The notes under the pieces: generated by a model
Told to the model about the DNA's origin: nothing
Databases searched by the model: none
What the model saw: the letters and a program-made list of their open reading frames with translations, nothing else
Position numbers and translations under genes: made by a program
Shown here: piece by piece, positions 24,475 through 33,650 of the stretch
How positions within the stretch are numbered: the stretch's first letter is position 1
Layout of the letters: every line of letters starts with the position of its first letter
Source: Alkaliphilus oremlandii OhILAs
GTDB taxonomy: Bacteria; Bacillota; Clostridia; Peptostreptococcales; Natronincolaceae
DNA: 64,000 bases
Assembly (NCBI RefSeq): GCF_000018325.1
Contig: NC_009922.1
Location: 868,001-932,000 of the forward strand
Direction of reading: 5' to 3'

Positions 24475-25017
24475 ATGTCAAGACCTACAACAAAGCTAGA
24501 TTTAATAAGTGCAGCAAAAGACAATTACGAAAAGCTAAATACGCTTATTTCAAAATTAAGTGACGAGGAATTAAAGACATCTCTTGATTTTTCAAAAGAT
24601 GAAAAAAAGAAAGAGGCTCATTGGGAAAGAGATAAAAATCTTAGAGATATTTTAGTCCATCTTTACGAATGGCATCAGCTTATTCTTAATTGGGTAAATT
24701 CAAATCAGAATGGTATAGATAAACCATTTATTCCAGAACCATATAACTGGAAAACCTATGGCAATATGAATGTAGAGTTTTGGAGGAAACATCAAACCAC
24801 ATCGTTAGAAGCAGCAGCTATGATTCTACAAAGATCCCATGAGGAAGTTTTAAATTTGGCAGAAACCTTTACAAATGATGAATTGTTTTCTAAGGGAATA
24901 TATCAATGGGTAGGAGGAAGTACATTGGGTTCATATTTTGTAAGTGCAACTTCCAGTCATTATGATTGGGCTATGAAAAAATTAAAAGCTCACCAAAAAA
25001 ATTGCAAGAACAAATAA
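24475..25017 (+). CDS. ClbS/DfsB family four-helix bundle protein
   Basis: The 180-residue protein fits the DfsB/ClbS/DinB-like helical bundle: a long first helix (DLISAAKDNYEKLNTLISKLSDEEL), RDILVHLYEWHQLILNWV with family histidines, and ATSSHYDWAMKKLKAH at the end. ClbS hydrolyses and protects against the genotoxin colibactin; most relatives are of unknown function and are thought to be stress-related thiol or cyclopropane hydrolases. ATG 24475 follows AAGGAGGG. It is paired with and probably controlled by the WYL regulator just upstream. Confidence 0.8.
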   Translation: MSRPTTKLDLISAAKDNYEKLNTLISKLSDEELKTSLDFSKDEKKKEAHWERDKNLRDILVHLYEWHQLILNWVNSNQNGIDKPFIPEPYNWKTYGNMNVEFWRKHQTTSLEAAAMILQRSHEEVLNLAETFTNDELFSKGIYQWVGGSTLGSYFVSATSSHYDWAMKKLKAHQKNCKNK

Positions 25018-25083
25018 GTGAAATATAGAAAGTGAAGAATAAAAAATATCAAATGCCTTTAGCATTCATGGCAGAGTGGGGCT

Positions 25084-26047
25084 ATGGGACACGAAATCAG
25101 CATCACTGGAAGTACGGTATTTCTCCTACTTTTACTGATGAGACCCCTCACTAAGAAGTATTTTAATTCCTTTTGGCATTATAAAATGCTGATTGTAGCT
25201 TTAATCTTCTTTATGGTACCCATCGGAAACTTTGTAAGAATTCCTATCAATCTAATGCCCAATATCTCTACAATAGAAATTCAAGAGCCTCCTGTTGGGA
25301 ATCAATCTGTTAAAAATGAAGGAACCCAAAATATAGAGAAAACAACCCAGAGTTAAAGGAAATCGATAAATACTGTAAATACTCCATCGATGAAAAAGTG
25401 GTTCATAAAATGGACATGGATGACCTCCTTGGTAGTATCGATTTTAATCGTATCTTCTGGACTAACCATAGCTTGTAGTGTGGTATCGGATCAGAGCAGC
25501 ATAGAAAAAGACTCTTTTGTTGTCTATATGAAAGAAGATGGGCTCTATTATTCTTATTTAAATGGGAAAGAGGAACATCGATTTCATGAAGGAGGCGAAT
25601 TCAGTTAAATTGTTTTATTGGAGATTCATCCAAATAAAACCTATAGAGAGATTAAGGGTATGGAGCAAGATTTCGTTGCAATGACACCAAGTTTTACAAA
25701 AGATGGCGAAAAGCTATTGTATTCGGCTACTGAGGCTATAGACGAATCCATGAGCTTTAACTATAGCAAAGCCTTTGAAGATTGGAAAAACAAGGCCCAT
25801 CATATTTACGACTACGATTTAAAGACAGGTCAAAGATTTTGACTTTATGCCAATCAGCATATCCAAAGAAGAGATGGTATTTGCGAGGTATCAGGGCAAT
25901 GGCTACTATAGCTTAATTAAGTTGGCCAATGGAAAAGAAGAAATATTAGCGGAGTGTATCCTCTTTGATTATGAATATGGAGAAGGATTTTATGGACATT
26001 TTGAAACAGAAAAGGGCATGGATCTGTATCTTAAAAGGATGGAATAA
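25084..26047 (+). pseudogene. Decayed BlaR1/M56-like sensor gene with propeller-like C-terminal domain
   Basis: One reading frame runs 25084-25842 but is cut by TAA at 25354-25356 and 25606-25608; a +1 shift then continues to 26047. The N-terminal piece (GHEISITGSTVFLLLLLMRPLTKKYF plus a second hydrophobic segment) resembles the first membrane helices of M56/BlaR1 proteins, but the zinc-protease core is missing. A membrane segment (MTSLVVSILIVSSGLTIA) and repeated YxY-rich strands (YSYLNGKEE, HHIYDYDLKTG, YYSLIKLANGKEE) like a TolB-type propeller follow. This indicates an internal deletion plus stop and frameshift mutations. Confidence 0.7.
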
Positions 26048-26090
26048 ATAAAGGAGAATGGCAAGTAGGATTTATGAAAAATTAAATGTG

Positions 26091-26142
26091 AAAAAAGGTA
26101 AAGTCATGGATCTGGAAATTTCCATAGACTTTACCTCTTTTT
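26091..26142. terminator. Bidirectional terminator between the pseudogene and the ABC exporter
   Basis: AGGTAAAGTC (26096-26105) pairs with GACTTTACCT (26127-26136), with A-run and T-run flanks giving U tails in both directions. The ABC operon converges on it from the right. Confidence 0.85.
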
Positions 26143-26157
26143 TATTAAATGTCCACA

Positions 26158-27912
26158 TTACGCTTGTTGCTGAAACTGACTCATATATAAATTTTCATAG
26201 AAGCCTTTCTTTAAGATCAGCTCATCATGAGTACCTTGCTCCACAATGGTTCCGTTATTCATAACGAGAATCAAATCTGCATTTCGAATGGTAGAAAGGC
26301 GATGGGCAATCACGAAGCTGGTTCTGTCTTTCATAATATTCTTCATGGCAGTTTGCAGCATCAGCTCTAGCCTTGTATCTACAGAGCTCGTAGCTTCGTC
26401 AAGAATTAAAATTGCAGGGTCTGCTAGGAAGGCTCTCGCTATGGTTAGTAGCTGTTTTTCTCCAGCAGAAACATTGGAAGATTCTTCATTGAGGATCATA
26501 TCATAGCCATCGGGCTGGGTTTTAATAAAGTGGTTGACATTGGCGATTTTTGCTGCATTGACAATATCTTCTCGTGTTGCATGATCGTTGCCATACCCAA
26601 TGTTATCGGCGATGCTGCCATTAAACAGCCAAGTATCCTGTAGAACCATGCCGAAGATGGAGCGAAGATCGTCCCGTCTCATATCTTTAATATTGACACC
26701 ATCCACCTTGATTGCGCCGCTAGTTACATCATAGAAACGCATTAAAAGATTGATCAGCGTTGTTTTTCCGGCACCAGTAGGTCCTACAATGGCCACCATT
26801 TGACCACTTTGTACTGCTACATTGAAGTCCTTAATTAATATATGATCTTTGGTATAACCGAAGGACACATTTTCAAATGTCACATTGCCTCTTAAATCCT
26901 GGATGCTACATGGATTTGCTCTCTCTGGCACTTCTTCCCCTGCTTCGAGAAAATCGAAGACTCTTCCAGAGGCCGCAATGGCAGATTGGATGGAGGAAGA
27001 TAGCTGAGTTACCTGTTCCAGTGGTTCATTTAATTGCCACATATAACGGATAAAGGCTTGAAGCTGTCCAATGGTGATGGCACCAGAAATTACAAAGGTG
27101 GTTCCTACAAAAATAACGGCTACCATTGAAATATAAGTGATGAAGGATATCAAAGGAGACATTAGACCGGATACAAACTGTGCTTTGAAACCATTTTCAC
27201 AAAGATTGCTATTGATCTTTTTAAACTGCTCAATAGATTCTTCCTGTTTGCCATATAATTTAATCTCTGTTAATCCAGTATACCTCTCTTGAATATAGCC
27301 ATTTAAAGTACCCAAGGCACGCTGTTGATTTCTAAAGGTAAGAGAAGAGCGCTTCATAATAAATCTCATAATAAAGAGACTGCCCGGCAGAATTAAAATG
27401 GCTATGGATGCCATGGTAGGATGAATATAGAACATCAAAATTGCAGCTAAGGAGATGGATAAAACGGCACTGAATACTCTCGATAAAGTCTGCTGTAGGG
27501 CATTGGATATGGTTTCTATATCATTGGATATAATGCTTAAAATATCACCGACGGTGCGGGTATCAAAATAGCTGATGGGAAGCCTTGTGATTTTCTTTTG
27601 CACTTCATTTCTTAAATCACGCATGGAATTTTGTATGCCAATGGTTAAAAGATACTGAGATAAGAAATTACAAGCGATGTTTCCAATATAAATTACAAGC
27701 AATATTTTTAAAATCCCTACAATATAAGAAAAACTAATGGCCGCACCAGGAACATTATTGGCGATATTGACCACATCATCTTTTAATCTCGTTGTGATTA
27801 AACCTTCGATCATAGGTGCCGCTGCTAAAAACCCGGAATATATAATTAGAAGAAGAATTGAAGCGATAAAAAATTTTAAATAGGGTTTGATATAGGGGTA
27901 TAACTTTTTCAT
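26158..27912 (-). CDS. ABC exporter half-transporter, subunit B (type IV, multidrug-like)
   Basis: The 584-residue protein has six N-terminal membrane helices and a C-terminal ATPase with Walker A GPTGAGKTTLINLL near 370, a signature NVSAGEKQLLTIARAFLADP and Walker B ILILDEATSSVD. The signature reads NVSAGEK rather than LSGGQ, so the dimer with its neighbour may have one degenerate and one consensus ATP site, as in BmrCD/LmrCD. The start overlaps the stop of the upstream gene by four bases. Likely exports an amphipathic drug or peptide. Confidence 0.88.
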   Translation of the reverse strand: MKKLYPYIKPYLKFFIASILLLIIYSGFLAAAPMIEGLITTRLKDDVVNIANNVPGAAISFSYIVGILKILLVIYIGNIACNFLSQYLLTIGIQNSMRDLRNEVQKKITRLPISYFDTRTVGDILSIISNDIETISNALQQTLSRVFSAVLSISLAAILMFYIHPTMASIAILILPGSLFIMRFIMKRSSLTFRNQQRALGTLNGYIQERYTGLTEIKLYGKQEESIEQFKKINSNLCENGFKAQFVSGLMSPLISFITYISMVAVIFVGTTFVISGAITIGQLQAFIRYMWQLNEPLEQVTQLSSSIQSAIAASGRVFDFLEAGEEVPERANPCSIQDLRGNVTFENVSFGYTKDHILIKDFNVAVQSGQMVAIVGPTGAGKTTLINLLMRFYDVTSGAIKVDGVNIKDMRRDDLRSIFGMVLQDTWLFNGSIADNIGYGNDHATREDIVNAAKIANVNHFIKTQPDGYDMILNEESSNVSAGEKQLLTIARAFLADPAILILDEATSSVDTRLELMLQTAMKNIMKDRTSFVIAHRLSTIRNADLILVMNNGTIVEQGTHDELILKKGFYENLYMSQFQQQA

Positions 27913-29645
27913 TGCTCTAATTCCTCCTTCCTTAATTGTGAATCTGCAATTTCATAATAAATACTACATGTTTTCAATAACTCTTTGTGGGTTCCAATGC
28001 CCACCACTTCACCTTCGTTTAAAACAATAATTTTATCTGCATCCATGATGGTACTAATTCTTTGTGCCACAATGAATACGATAGATTCCTTGGTTTCATG
28101 CCGCAAAGCCTGACGCAATGTGGCATCTGTTTTATAATCAAGGGCTGAAAAGCTGTCGTCAAAAATATAGATTTCTGGCTTTCGAATCAGCGCTCTTGCT
28201 ATTGAAATCCTTTGTTTTTGTCCCCCAGAGAAGTTTTTAGCACCCTCACTGATAAGCTCTTGTAGCTTGTCCGGCTTATTTTCTATAAATTCCTTTGCCT
28301 GTGCTATTTCAATGGCATGGTTCATATCTTCAGAGGTTGCATCTGGATTACCGAATTTCAGATTCTCCTCGATGGTTCCATAGAATAAGAATGCTTTTTG
28401 TGGAATAAATCCAATCTTTCTACGAAGTACATCCATATCATAATCGCGAATGTCCACATCATTTATTTTGATAGCGCCCTTTGTAACATCATAAAACCTT
28501 GGGATTAAATTGATTAATGTACTTTTACCACTGCCTGTACTACCGATAAAGGCAATCGTTTCTCCTTGTTGTGCGGTAAAGGACACGTCCTTTAGGACGG
28601 GGAGCTCACCATCGGGATATTGAAATGTAACGTGATGGAACTCCACCTTTGCTTTCCCTTTTGTTTCTTTTATCCCAGCTGTAGGGTTTGTTATAGAGGG
28701 CTCTTGATCTAATAATTCCTGAATACGGTTTGCAGAAACCCTTGCTCTAGGATACATTACAAATACCATGGAAAACAGCATCACTGAAAACAGTGCATGG
28801 AATTGATAATCTAAGAAGGCGACCAATTGACCGACCTGCAAGGTCCCTTTACCAATCATAATAGTAGAAACCCAAAATACTGCCAACATGGATAAATGCA
28901 GTAAAAAGAAGAAAGCAGGCTGTGCAAAAGAAATGATCTTAAATAATTTCTTAGAGTTGGAGGCATAAACTTCATTGATGCCTGCAAAGCGTTCTGCTTC
29001 ATAGCCACTTTTTCTGAAGGCTCTGATCACTCGGATCCCTAACAAGTTTTCCCTAGAAATTTTATTTAAACGATCCAAACCTTTTTGTTGTGCATCAGAA
29101 ATTGGACCAGTTACCTTTGCAACGATAATGACCCCTAATATAATGAATGGAAAGCTGGCGCCAATAATTAGAGATAGGCTTAAGCTGGTTTTGATGGTCA
29201 TAAATATACTGATAAAAATCATAATCGGTGCTAATAATGCAGTTCTAAAAAGTAAGTTAGCGAATATCATCAGCTGAAAAGCATCACTGGTTGTACGAGT
29301 AATCATAGAGGACACACCAAATTTGGTATACTCCGTATGGGCAAATTTCTGTGATTGTGCAAAAACATCATTTCGGATGTCACGAATCATATAGGTAGAA
29401 ATTCTTGAAGAAGCATAGGTGATCAGAATTGTTCCTGCACCACCTGCAATACTTAAGAGGAGCATAAGGATGCCCATTCTTTTTATATAAGCGATGTCAC
29501 TGTTACCAATCCCTTTATCGATCATGGATGCCATGATGGTAGGAATCCCTAGTTGAACGGCAACAAAGCTAAATATTCCTAAGATATTGAATATAATTAA
29601 CTTGGGGTATCTCTTAAGATATTTTAATATGAATTTCATAAACAA
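27909..29645 (-). CDS. ABC exporter half-transporter, subunit A (type IV, multidrug-like)
   Basis: The 578-residue fused permease-ATPase has six membrane helices, Walker A GSTGSGKSTLINLIP near 372, signature NFSGGQKQRISIARAL and Walker B IYIFDDSFSALD. The Walker B ends in D rather than E, the catalytic glutamate being replaced, the usual mark of the degenerate site in heterodimeric exporters. It is first in the two-gene operon, translated from ATG 29645 after AAGGAGG, and driven by a MerR-type promoter at 29714-29744. Confidence 0.9.
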   Translation of the reverse strand: MFMKFILKYLKRYPKLIIFNILGIFSFVAVQLGIPTIMASMIDKGIGNSDIAYIKRMGILMLLLSIAGGAGTILITYASSRISTYMIRDIRNDVFAQSQKFAHTEYTKFGVSSMITRTTSDAFQLMIFANLLFRTALLAPIMIFISIFMTIKTSLSLSLIIGASFPFIILGVIIVAKVTGPISDAQQKGLDRLNKISRENLLGIRVIRAFRKSGYEAERFAGINEVYASNSKKLFKIISFAQPAFFFLLHLSMLAVFWVSTIMIGKGTLQVGQLVAFLDYQFHALFSVMLFSMVFVMYPRARVSANRIQELLDQEPSITNPTAGIKETKGKAKVEFHHVTFQYPDGELPVLKDVSFTAQQGETIAFIGSTGSGKSTLINLIPRFYDVTKGAIKINDVDIRDYDMDVLRRKIGFIPQKAFLFYGTIEENLKFGNPDATSEDMNHAIEIAQAKEFIENKPDKLQELISEGAKNFSGGQKQRISIARALIRKPEIYIFDDSFSALDYKTDATLRQALRHETKESIVFIVAQRISTIMDADKIIVLNEGEVVGIGTHKELLKTCSIYYEIADSQLRKEELEQ

Positions 29646-29713
29646 CCTCCTTTAAATAACATGGTTTGAAAGATCTAATTGCAGATTCTTTGACATTAAG
29701 GAACACTTGGATT

Positions 29714-29744
29714 ATTATAAACTATAAGGTTATCTTATAGTCAA
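29714..29744 (-). promoter_or_regulatory. MerR-type promoter with 19-bp spacer and dyad
   Basis: On the minus strand, -35 TTGACT (29744-29739) and -10 TATAAT (29719-29714) are separated by exactly 19 bases, not 17. The spacer carries the dyad ACTATAAG-N5-CTTATAGT (29721-29741). This is the hallmark of a MerR-activated promoter and it points at the ABC operon, with the MerR gene divergent at 29785. Confidence 0.88.
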
Positions 29745-29784
29745 GGAAATTCGTAAAATATCAAGGCTTCAATGGAGGGTTAAG

Positions 29785-30609
29785 ATGTCCAAAAATAAAA
29801 AAGAATATTTAACCACTGGTGAGTTTGCAAAACTTTGTAGTATTCCAAAGCATATATTATTTCATTATGACCAGATCGGATTATTTCAACCTGAAATCAT
29901 CAAAGAAAATGGATACCGATATTATTCCTTCCGCCAGTATGATACATTTTCTATTATTGTTGCTTTAAAGCAATTGGGAATGCCATTGAAGGAGATAAAA
30001 AAATTTATGGATGAACGAAATCCCAGTGCTCTGATATCCCTGCTGGAGCAAAAATCAGAAGAGGTTACCAAAGAGCTTCTAAGACTACAGCGGGTCAAGG
30101 ATGAAATCAATGCCTTAAAGAACCTAACAGAGGAAGCGCTGACCTTAGAATATAATAAGATCGAGCTGGTGCATGGCAAAGAGGTCTATGCGCTGCGAAG
30201 TCCAGTGATGGATCAGGATACAGATAATTCTTATCCTGACTTTATGTCCTCCTTAAGCGATTTTCGCAACAGCAGTAATGCCAGTATGATTGATTTTTTA
30301 GGTGCTACTTTGACCATTGATAATATCCTTGAGAAACGATTTGACAGTTTCTCTTATTTATATACGAAAGAAGAAAATGCCCGTGGGGAGAATATCTCTC
30401 TAGTTCGCAAGGAGGGATGGTATCTTCAAGTTTATTATAAAGGAAGCTATCAAAATATCAGTGAAATGTATACCAGAATCCTTGAATATGCGGAAGAACA
30501 CGGAATTCCATTAGGAAAGCATGCTTATGAAGAGTATCTTATTTTTGAAATTGGTACAAAAAATAGAGAGGACTACGTTACTTTAATTTTGATTGAAACT
30601 TCTAAGTAA
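29785..30609 (+). CDS. MerR-family activator with GyrI-like effector domain
   Basis: The 274-residue protein has an N-terminal MerR helix-turn-helix (YLTTGEFAKLCSIPKHILFHYDQIGLFQPEIIKENGYRYYSFRQYD), a long coiled linker (ISLLEQKSEEVTKELLRLQRVKDEI) and a C-terminal effector domain with aromatic residues typical of BmrR/GyrI-like drug-binding folds (RKEGWYLQVYYKGSY). It probably senses a small hydrophobic compound and activates the divergent exporter through the 19-bp spacer promoter. ATG 29785 follows GGAGGG. Confidence 0.9.
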   Translation: MSKNKKEYLTTGEFAKLCSIPKHILFHYDQIGLFQPEIIKENGYRYYSFRQYDTFSIIVALKQLGMPLKEIKKFMDERNPSALISLLEQKSEEVTKELLRLQRVKDEINALKNLTEEALTLEYNKIELVHGKEVYALRSPVMDQDTDNSYPDFMSSLSDFRNSSNASMIDFLGATLTIDNILEKRFDSFSYLYTKEENARGENISLVRKEGWYLQVYYKGSYQNISEMYTRILEYAEEHGIPLGKHAYEEYLIFEIGTKNREDYVTLILIETSK

Positions 30610-30671
30610 AGGGGAAAATAAGTAAGAAGGACATCAATCTATAGGCAGATAAGGAGTTGAACAAGCGAAAA

Positions 30672-31778
30672 ATGAATCAATTTATTCCTGTGATCATCAT
30701 GACCGTACTACTTTATAGCGGGTTGGTATTCTATATTGGCTGGAGAGGGTATCGGTGGCTCAGACCAACAACATCAAGCCGACGCTTCAAAATAATCTAT
30801 ACTGTTATGATTGTGTTAGCAGCCACTTCATTTATTTTAGGGCGTATATCTAGAGTCAAACTTTTAAGCATTGTGGGTGCCTATTGGATGGCATGTTTTT
30901 ATCTACTGCTAATGATAGTTCCACTTGCCCATCTTACGGTAATTCTTTTACGTTTCACCAAGTTACCTCGGGAGAGCACAAGGAAATGGGCGGGAAGCAT
31001 CACTTTAGTATTGGTGGTATCCTTTTTAGGATACGGTATGTATAACGCATATAACCCTGTGGTTCATACCTACGAAATTAAGATGGATAAAAGAGATTCT
31101 TCTTTAAATACCCTTCACATCGCCATAGCGGCAGATACCCACTTTGGTCTTTTGTCAGACAAAAATCATGCACAGCGTTTAGTACGAGAGATGAACAAAT
31201 TGGGTCCCGATTTAATTCTCCTACCAGGAGATCTTTTGGATGATGATGTTCAACCATTTATTGATCAGAAAATCCATGAAATCCTGTCCAACCTTCAAGC
31301 ACCCTATGGGGTTTATGTATCCCTCGGTAATCATGATAGACATAATGGTACCATGGAGGAATTAATTGAAGCTCTGGAGCATGGCGGCATTCATGTGCTA
31401 TACGATGAGATTACAGAGGTGCAAGGACAATTGACACTGATTGGGCGGAAGGATCGAATGGACAGTGAACGATTATCTTTAGAGCGATTGATGGAGGGCG
31501 TAGATCGTACAAAGCCGACGATTTTATTGGAGCATCAGCCCTATGACCTTCACATTGCACAGCAAGCAGGTATTGATCTAATGGTATCCGGTCATACCCA
31601 TGGTGGACAAGTTTTTCCTGGTAGGCTCATTACAAGTCGGCTTTATGAGAACCATTGGGGGTATCTTCAAAAAGAAAAAATGCACAGTATCGTAACCTCT
31701 GGATTCGGTTTTTGGGGTCCACCAATTCGAATCGGCACACGGTCGGAAATCGTAAGTGTAAAAATTCAGTTTCAGTAA
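30672..31778 (+). CDS. Membrane-anchored metallophosphoesterase (YkuE/YaeI-like)
   Basis: The 368-residue protein has about four N-terminal hydrophobic segments, then a calcineurin-type phosphoesterase domain: IAADTHFGL, LLPGDLLDDD, SLGNHDRHNG and VSGHTHGGQVFPG hold the metal ligands. The family cleaves phosphodiesters or lipid pyrophosphates at the membrane. AAGGAG (30651-30656) abuts TTG 30657 with no spacer, so ATG 30672 is used although its spacing is long (15 bases); the true start is unsure. It stands alone; the next genes are convergent. Confidence 0.85.
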   Translation: MNQFIPVIIMTVLLYSGLVFYIGWRGYRWLRPTTSSRRFKIIYTVMIVLAATSFILGRISRVKLLSIVGAYWMACFYLLLMIVPLAHLTVILLRFTKLPRESTRKWAGSITLVLVVSFLGYGMYNAYNPVVHTYEIKMDKRDSSLNTLHIAIAADTHFGLLSDKNHAQRLVREMNKLGPDLILLPGDLLDDDVQPFIDQKIHEILSNLQAPYGVYVSLGNHDRHNGTMEELIEALEHGGIHVLYDEITEVQGQLTLIGRKDRMDSERLSLERLMEGVDRTKPTILLEHQPYDLHIAQQAGIDLMVSGHTHGGQVFPGRLITSRLYENHWGYLQKEKMHSIVTSGFGFWGPPIRIGTRSEIVSVKIQFQ

Positions 31779-31828
31779 AAATAGATAGAGATACTCTTAG
31801 ATCTGTGAAGAAGCAGATTCAATAAAAA

Positions 31829-31860
31829 AGCAGGAGCTCTCTTTTGAGGATGCTCCTGCT
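31829..31860. terminator. Hairpin between the phosphoesterase and the selenoprotein gene
   Basis: AGCAGGAGC (31829-31837) and GCTCCTGCT (31852-31860) pair perfectly. The A-run to the left gives a U tail for minus-strand transcripts, so it mainly terminates the cystine/selenoprotein operon. Confidence 0.8.
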
Positions 31861-31876
31861 GATGTTCTATAAAAGC

Positions 31877-32161
31877 CTAGAATGCCATGCCTTCAACAAC
31901 CAGCTTTTCATTCCATAGCAGCTTCGTATATTTGATTTTTAGTTCATCATTTTTTGTTTGAACATCGTTTTTAACATAAACAACAATGTTATCGACCACA
32001 TATTCATTATAAAGCTCTGATTCTATAGGTTTTCCCATCTTAACTGATGGTTGTGGTTCGCCCACGCCTCAGGAAGAGCATCCTTCTAACCATGCGGTGA
32101 TAGCATTTTCACCCTTTGATTGAATAAACTTTACTGCCTTTGGCTCTAGTGTAATTTTCAA
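31877..32161 (-). CDS. Putative selenoprotein of the CC/Se-motif family, in-frame UGA at residue 31
   Basis: Reading from TTG 32161 behind AGGAGG (32175-32170), the frame gives MKITLEPKAVKFIQSKG, then LEGCSS, UGA at 32071-32069, then GVGEPQPSVKMGKP and NEYVVDNIVVYVKND, ending at TAG 31877. Both sides of the UGA share one frame and one fold pattern (small helix, Cys motif, GKP turn, VYV strand), as in the CC/Se-motif (seleno)protein family. A candidate SECIS hairpin lies 19-34 bases after the UGA. The ribosome binding site overlaps the cystine transporter stop, so the gene is coupled to it. Conventional gene calling would start only at the downstream GTG/ATG and miss the N-terminus. Confidence 0.8.
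32035..32050 (-). promoter_or_regulatory. Candidate bacterial SECIS hairpin
   Basis: On the minus strand CCATC, loop AGTTAA, GATGG follows the UGA with a 5-bp stem and a G at loop position 2. The loop G lies 25 bases after the UGA, within the range described for bacterial SECIS elements. A second weaker hairpin, GTGG-GCGAA-CCAC, lies closer to the UGA. Confidence 0.5.
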
Positions 32162-32173
32162 ATATAAAACCTC

Positions 32174-33556
32174 CTAACTTTCTATCTTAATTTCGCTATT
32201 ATAAACTTCCATATCAAGTTCTCCCATAAGTTTACTGGAAACGAGTCCTGCTACAATGGAATCACTGACATTGACCAAGGTTCTGCCCATGTCAATGAGT
32301 GGTTCGATGGCGATTAAGAGCCCAACCAAACCAACAGGCAATCCCATTGCGGAGAGAACTGTTAAAGCGGCAAAGGTAGCTCCCCCACCAACACCTGCGA
32401 TGCCGAAGGAGGCTAGCGCTGTTACGATGATGAGCTTGATTAAAAATGCTGGAGCCATTGGATTGATACCAACCGTAGGTGCAATCATGATTGCTAGCAT
32501 TGCTGGATATACACCAGCGCAACCATTCTGACCGATACTGGTTCCCAAAGAAGCGGAAAGATTTGCATGACCGCTAGGAACACCCATTTTGTCTATTTGA
32601 GTTTCAATGGTGATGGGTAGTGTACCAGCAGAGGAACGAGAGCTAAATGCAAACATTAAAGGCGTTGCAGCTTTCTTTATATAGGTTATTGGGTTGATGC
32701 CAAAGATTGCTAGAATGATAAGGTGAACTACAAATACGATGAATAATGCAACGTAAGAAGCGATTACGAAATTGATCAATCTGAGAATTTCAGTAAAGTT
32801 ACTTGTGGATACCATTCTCGCCATTAATGTCAATACGGCATAAGGTGTCATTCTTAAGATCATTGTGACAATTCGCATGACCACATCGTGAAGAGATTTG
32901 ATCAAATTAGAAAAAAACACTGCCGATTCCGGTTTTGACTTTCGGATGCCAATAGCCGCAATTGATACAAATGAAGCAAATACAACAACGGATAGAGTAG
33001 AGGAACTACCTTGCCCTGTCATGGAATAGAATGGATTGGTCGGTATAATCTCTACGATTTGTTCCTGAAGCGGTTTCGATTTAAAATCCTCTAGTCTAGT
33101 TTCTAATTTTTCACCGGCGGCCATTTCACTTTGGCCGATTTGCATACCCGTTGCATCTAGCTTAAATACACTGGATGTGGTAGCACCAACAAAAGCTGCA
33201 ATTGCAGTTGTAATAACAAGGATTGCAATGATTTGTGTTGCCATCTTTCCTAGGTTTTTAGATTCTTGATTGATGAGGGCACTTGTAATCGACACAAAAA
33301 TGAGCGGGATTACGATCATTCGAAGTAGTCGAACGTATCCATTGCTAATGATATTAAACCATGCATTGGATTCTTTGACGACATCGGACGCTGAGCCAAA
33401 TAGGATTTGTAAGGCTGCTCCATAAAGGATACCGATCCCCATGGCTAAAAGAACTCTTGTGGTGAAGGAAACATTTCTCTTTTTTAAAAATAGCAAGCCA
33501 TAGATGAGACCAGCCATGATCATAATATTGAGAATCACGAGAACCGTTGTATTCAT
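32174..33556 (-). CDS. tcyP: L-cystine/dicarboxylate:cation symporter, TcyP type
   Basis: The 460-residue protein is a member of the DAACS (glutamate-type) symporter family with about eight to nine membrane segments: NGYVRLLRMIVIPLIFVSITSAL, AFSSRSSAGTLPITIE and SIGQNGCAGVYPAMLAIMIAPT. The NGCAGVYPAM region and length match TcyP/YdjN cystine transporters rather than the shorter glutamate carriers. It lies between a cysteine-synthase-family enzyme and a selenoprotein on one strand, consistent with sulfur (or selenium) amino acid uptake. Start ATG 33556 follows AAGGAGTG. Confidence 0.85.
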   Translation of the reverse strand: MNTTVLVILNIMIMAGLIYGLLFLKKRNVSFTTRVLLAMGIGILYGAALQILFGSASDVVKESNAWFNIISNGYVRLLRMIVIPLIFVSITSALINQESKNLGKMATQIIAILVITTAIAAFVGATTSSVFKLDATGMQIGQSEMAAGEKLETRLEDFKSKPLQEQIVEIIPTNPFYSMTGQGSSSTLSVVVFASFVSIAAIGIRKSKPESAVFFSNLIKSLHDVVMRIVTMILRMTPYAVLTLMARMVSTSNFTEILRLINFVIASYVALFIVFVVHLIILAIFGINPITYIKKAATPLMFAFSSRSSAGTLPITIETQIDKMGVPSGHANLSASLGTSIGQNGCAGVYPAMLAIMIAPTVGINPMAPAFLIKLIIVTALASFGIAGVGGGATFAALTVLSAMGLPVGLVGLLIAIEPLIDMGRTLVNVSDSIVAGLVSSKLMGELDMEVYNSEIKIES

Positions 33557-33650
33557 AACTTCACTCCTTTTGATTTTATTTCTATATACATATCGCCTAA
33601 ATTATAAAAAAATGATAAGAACCACCACGATTTAAATAAAAATTTTAGCC

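Noticed and set aside
25606..25608. Selenocysteine reading of the stops in the BlaR1-like region
   Set aside because: Both in-frame stops (25354 and 25606) are TAA, followed by a frameshift; decay is simpler.
32261..32531. Plus-strand ORFs opposite the cystine transporter and other antisense ORFs
   Set aside because: They are shadows of the real genes with no ribosome binding site or family pattern.
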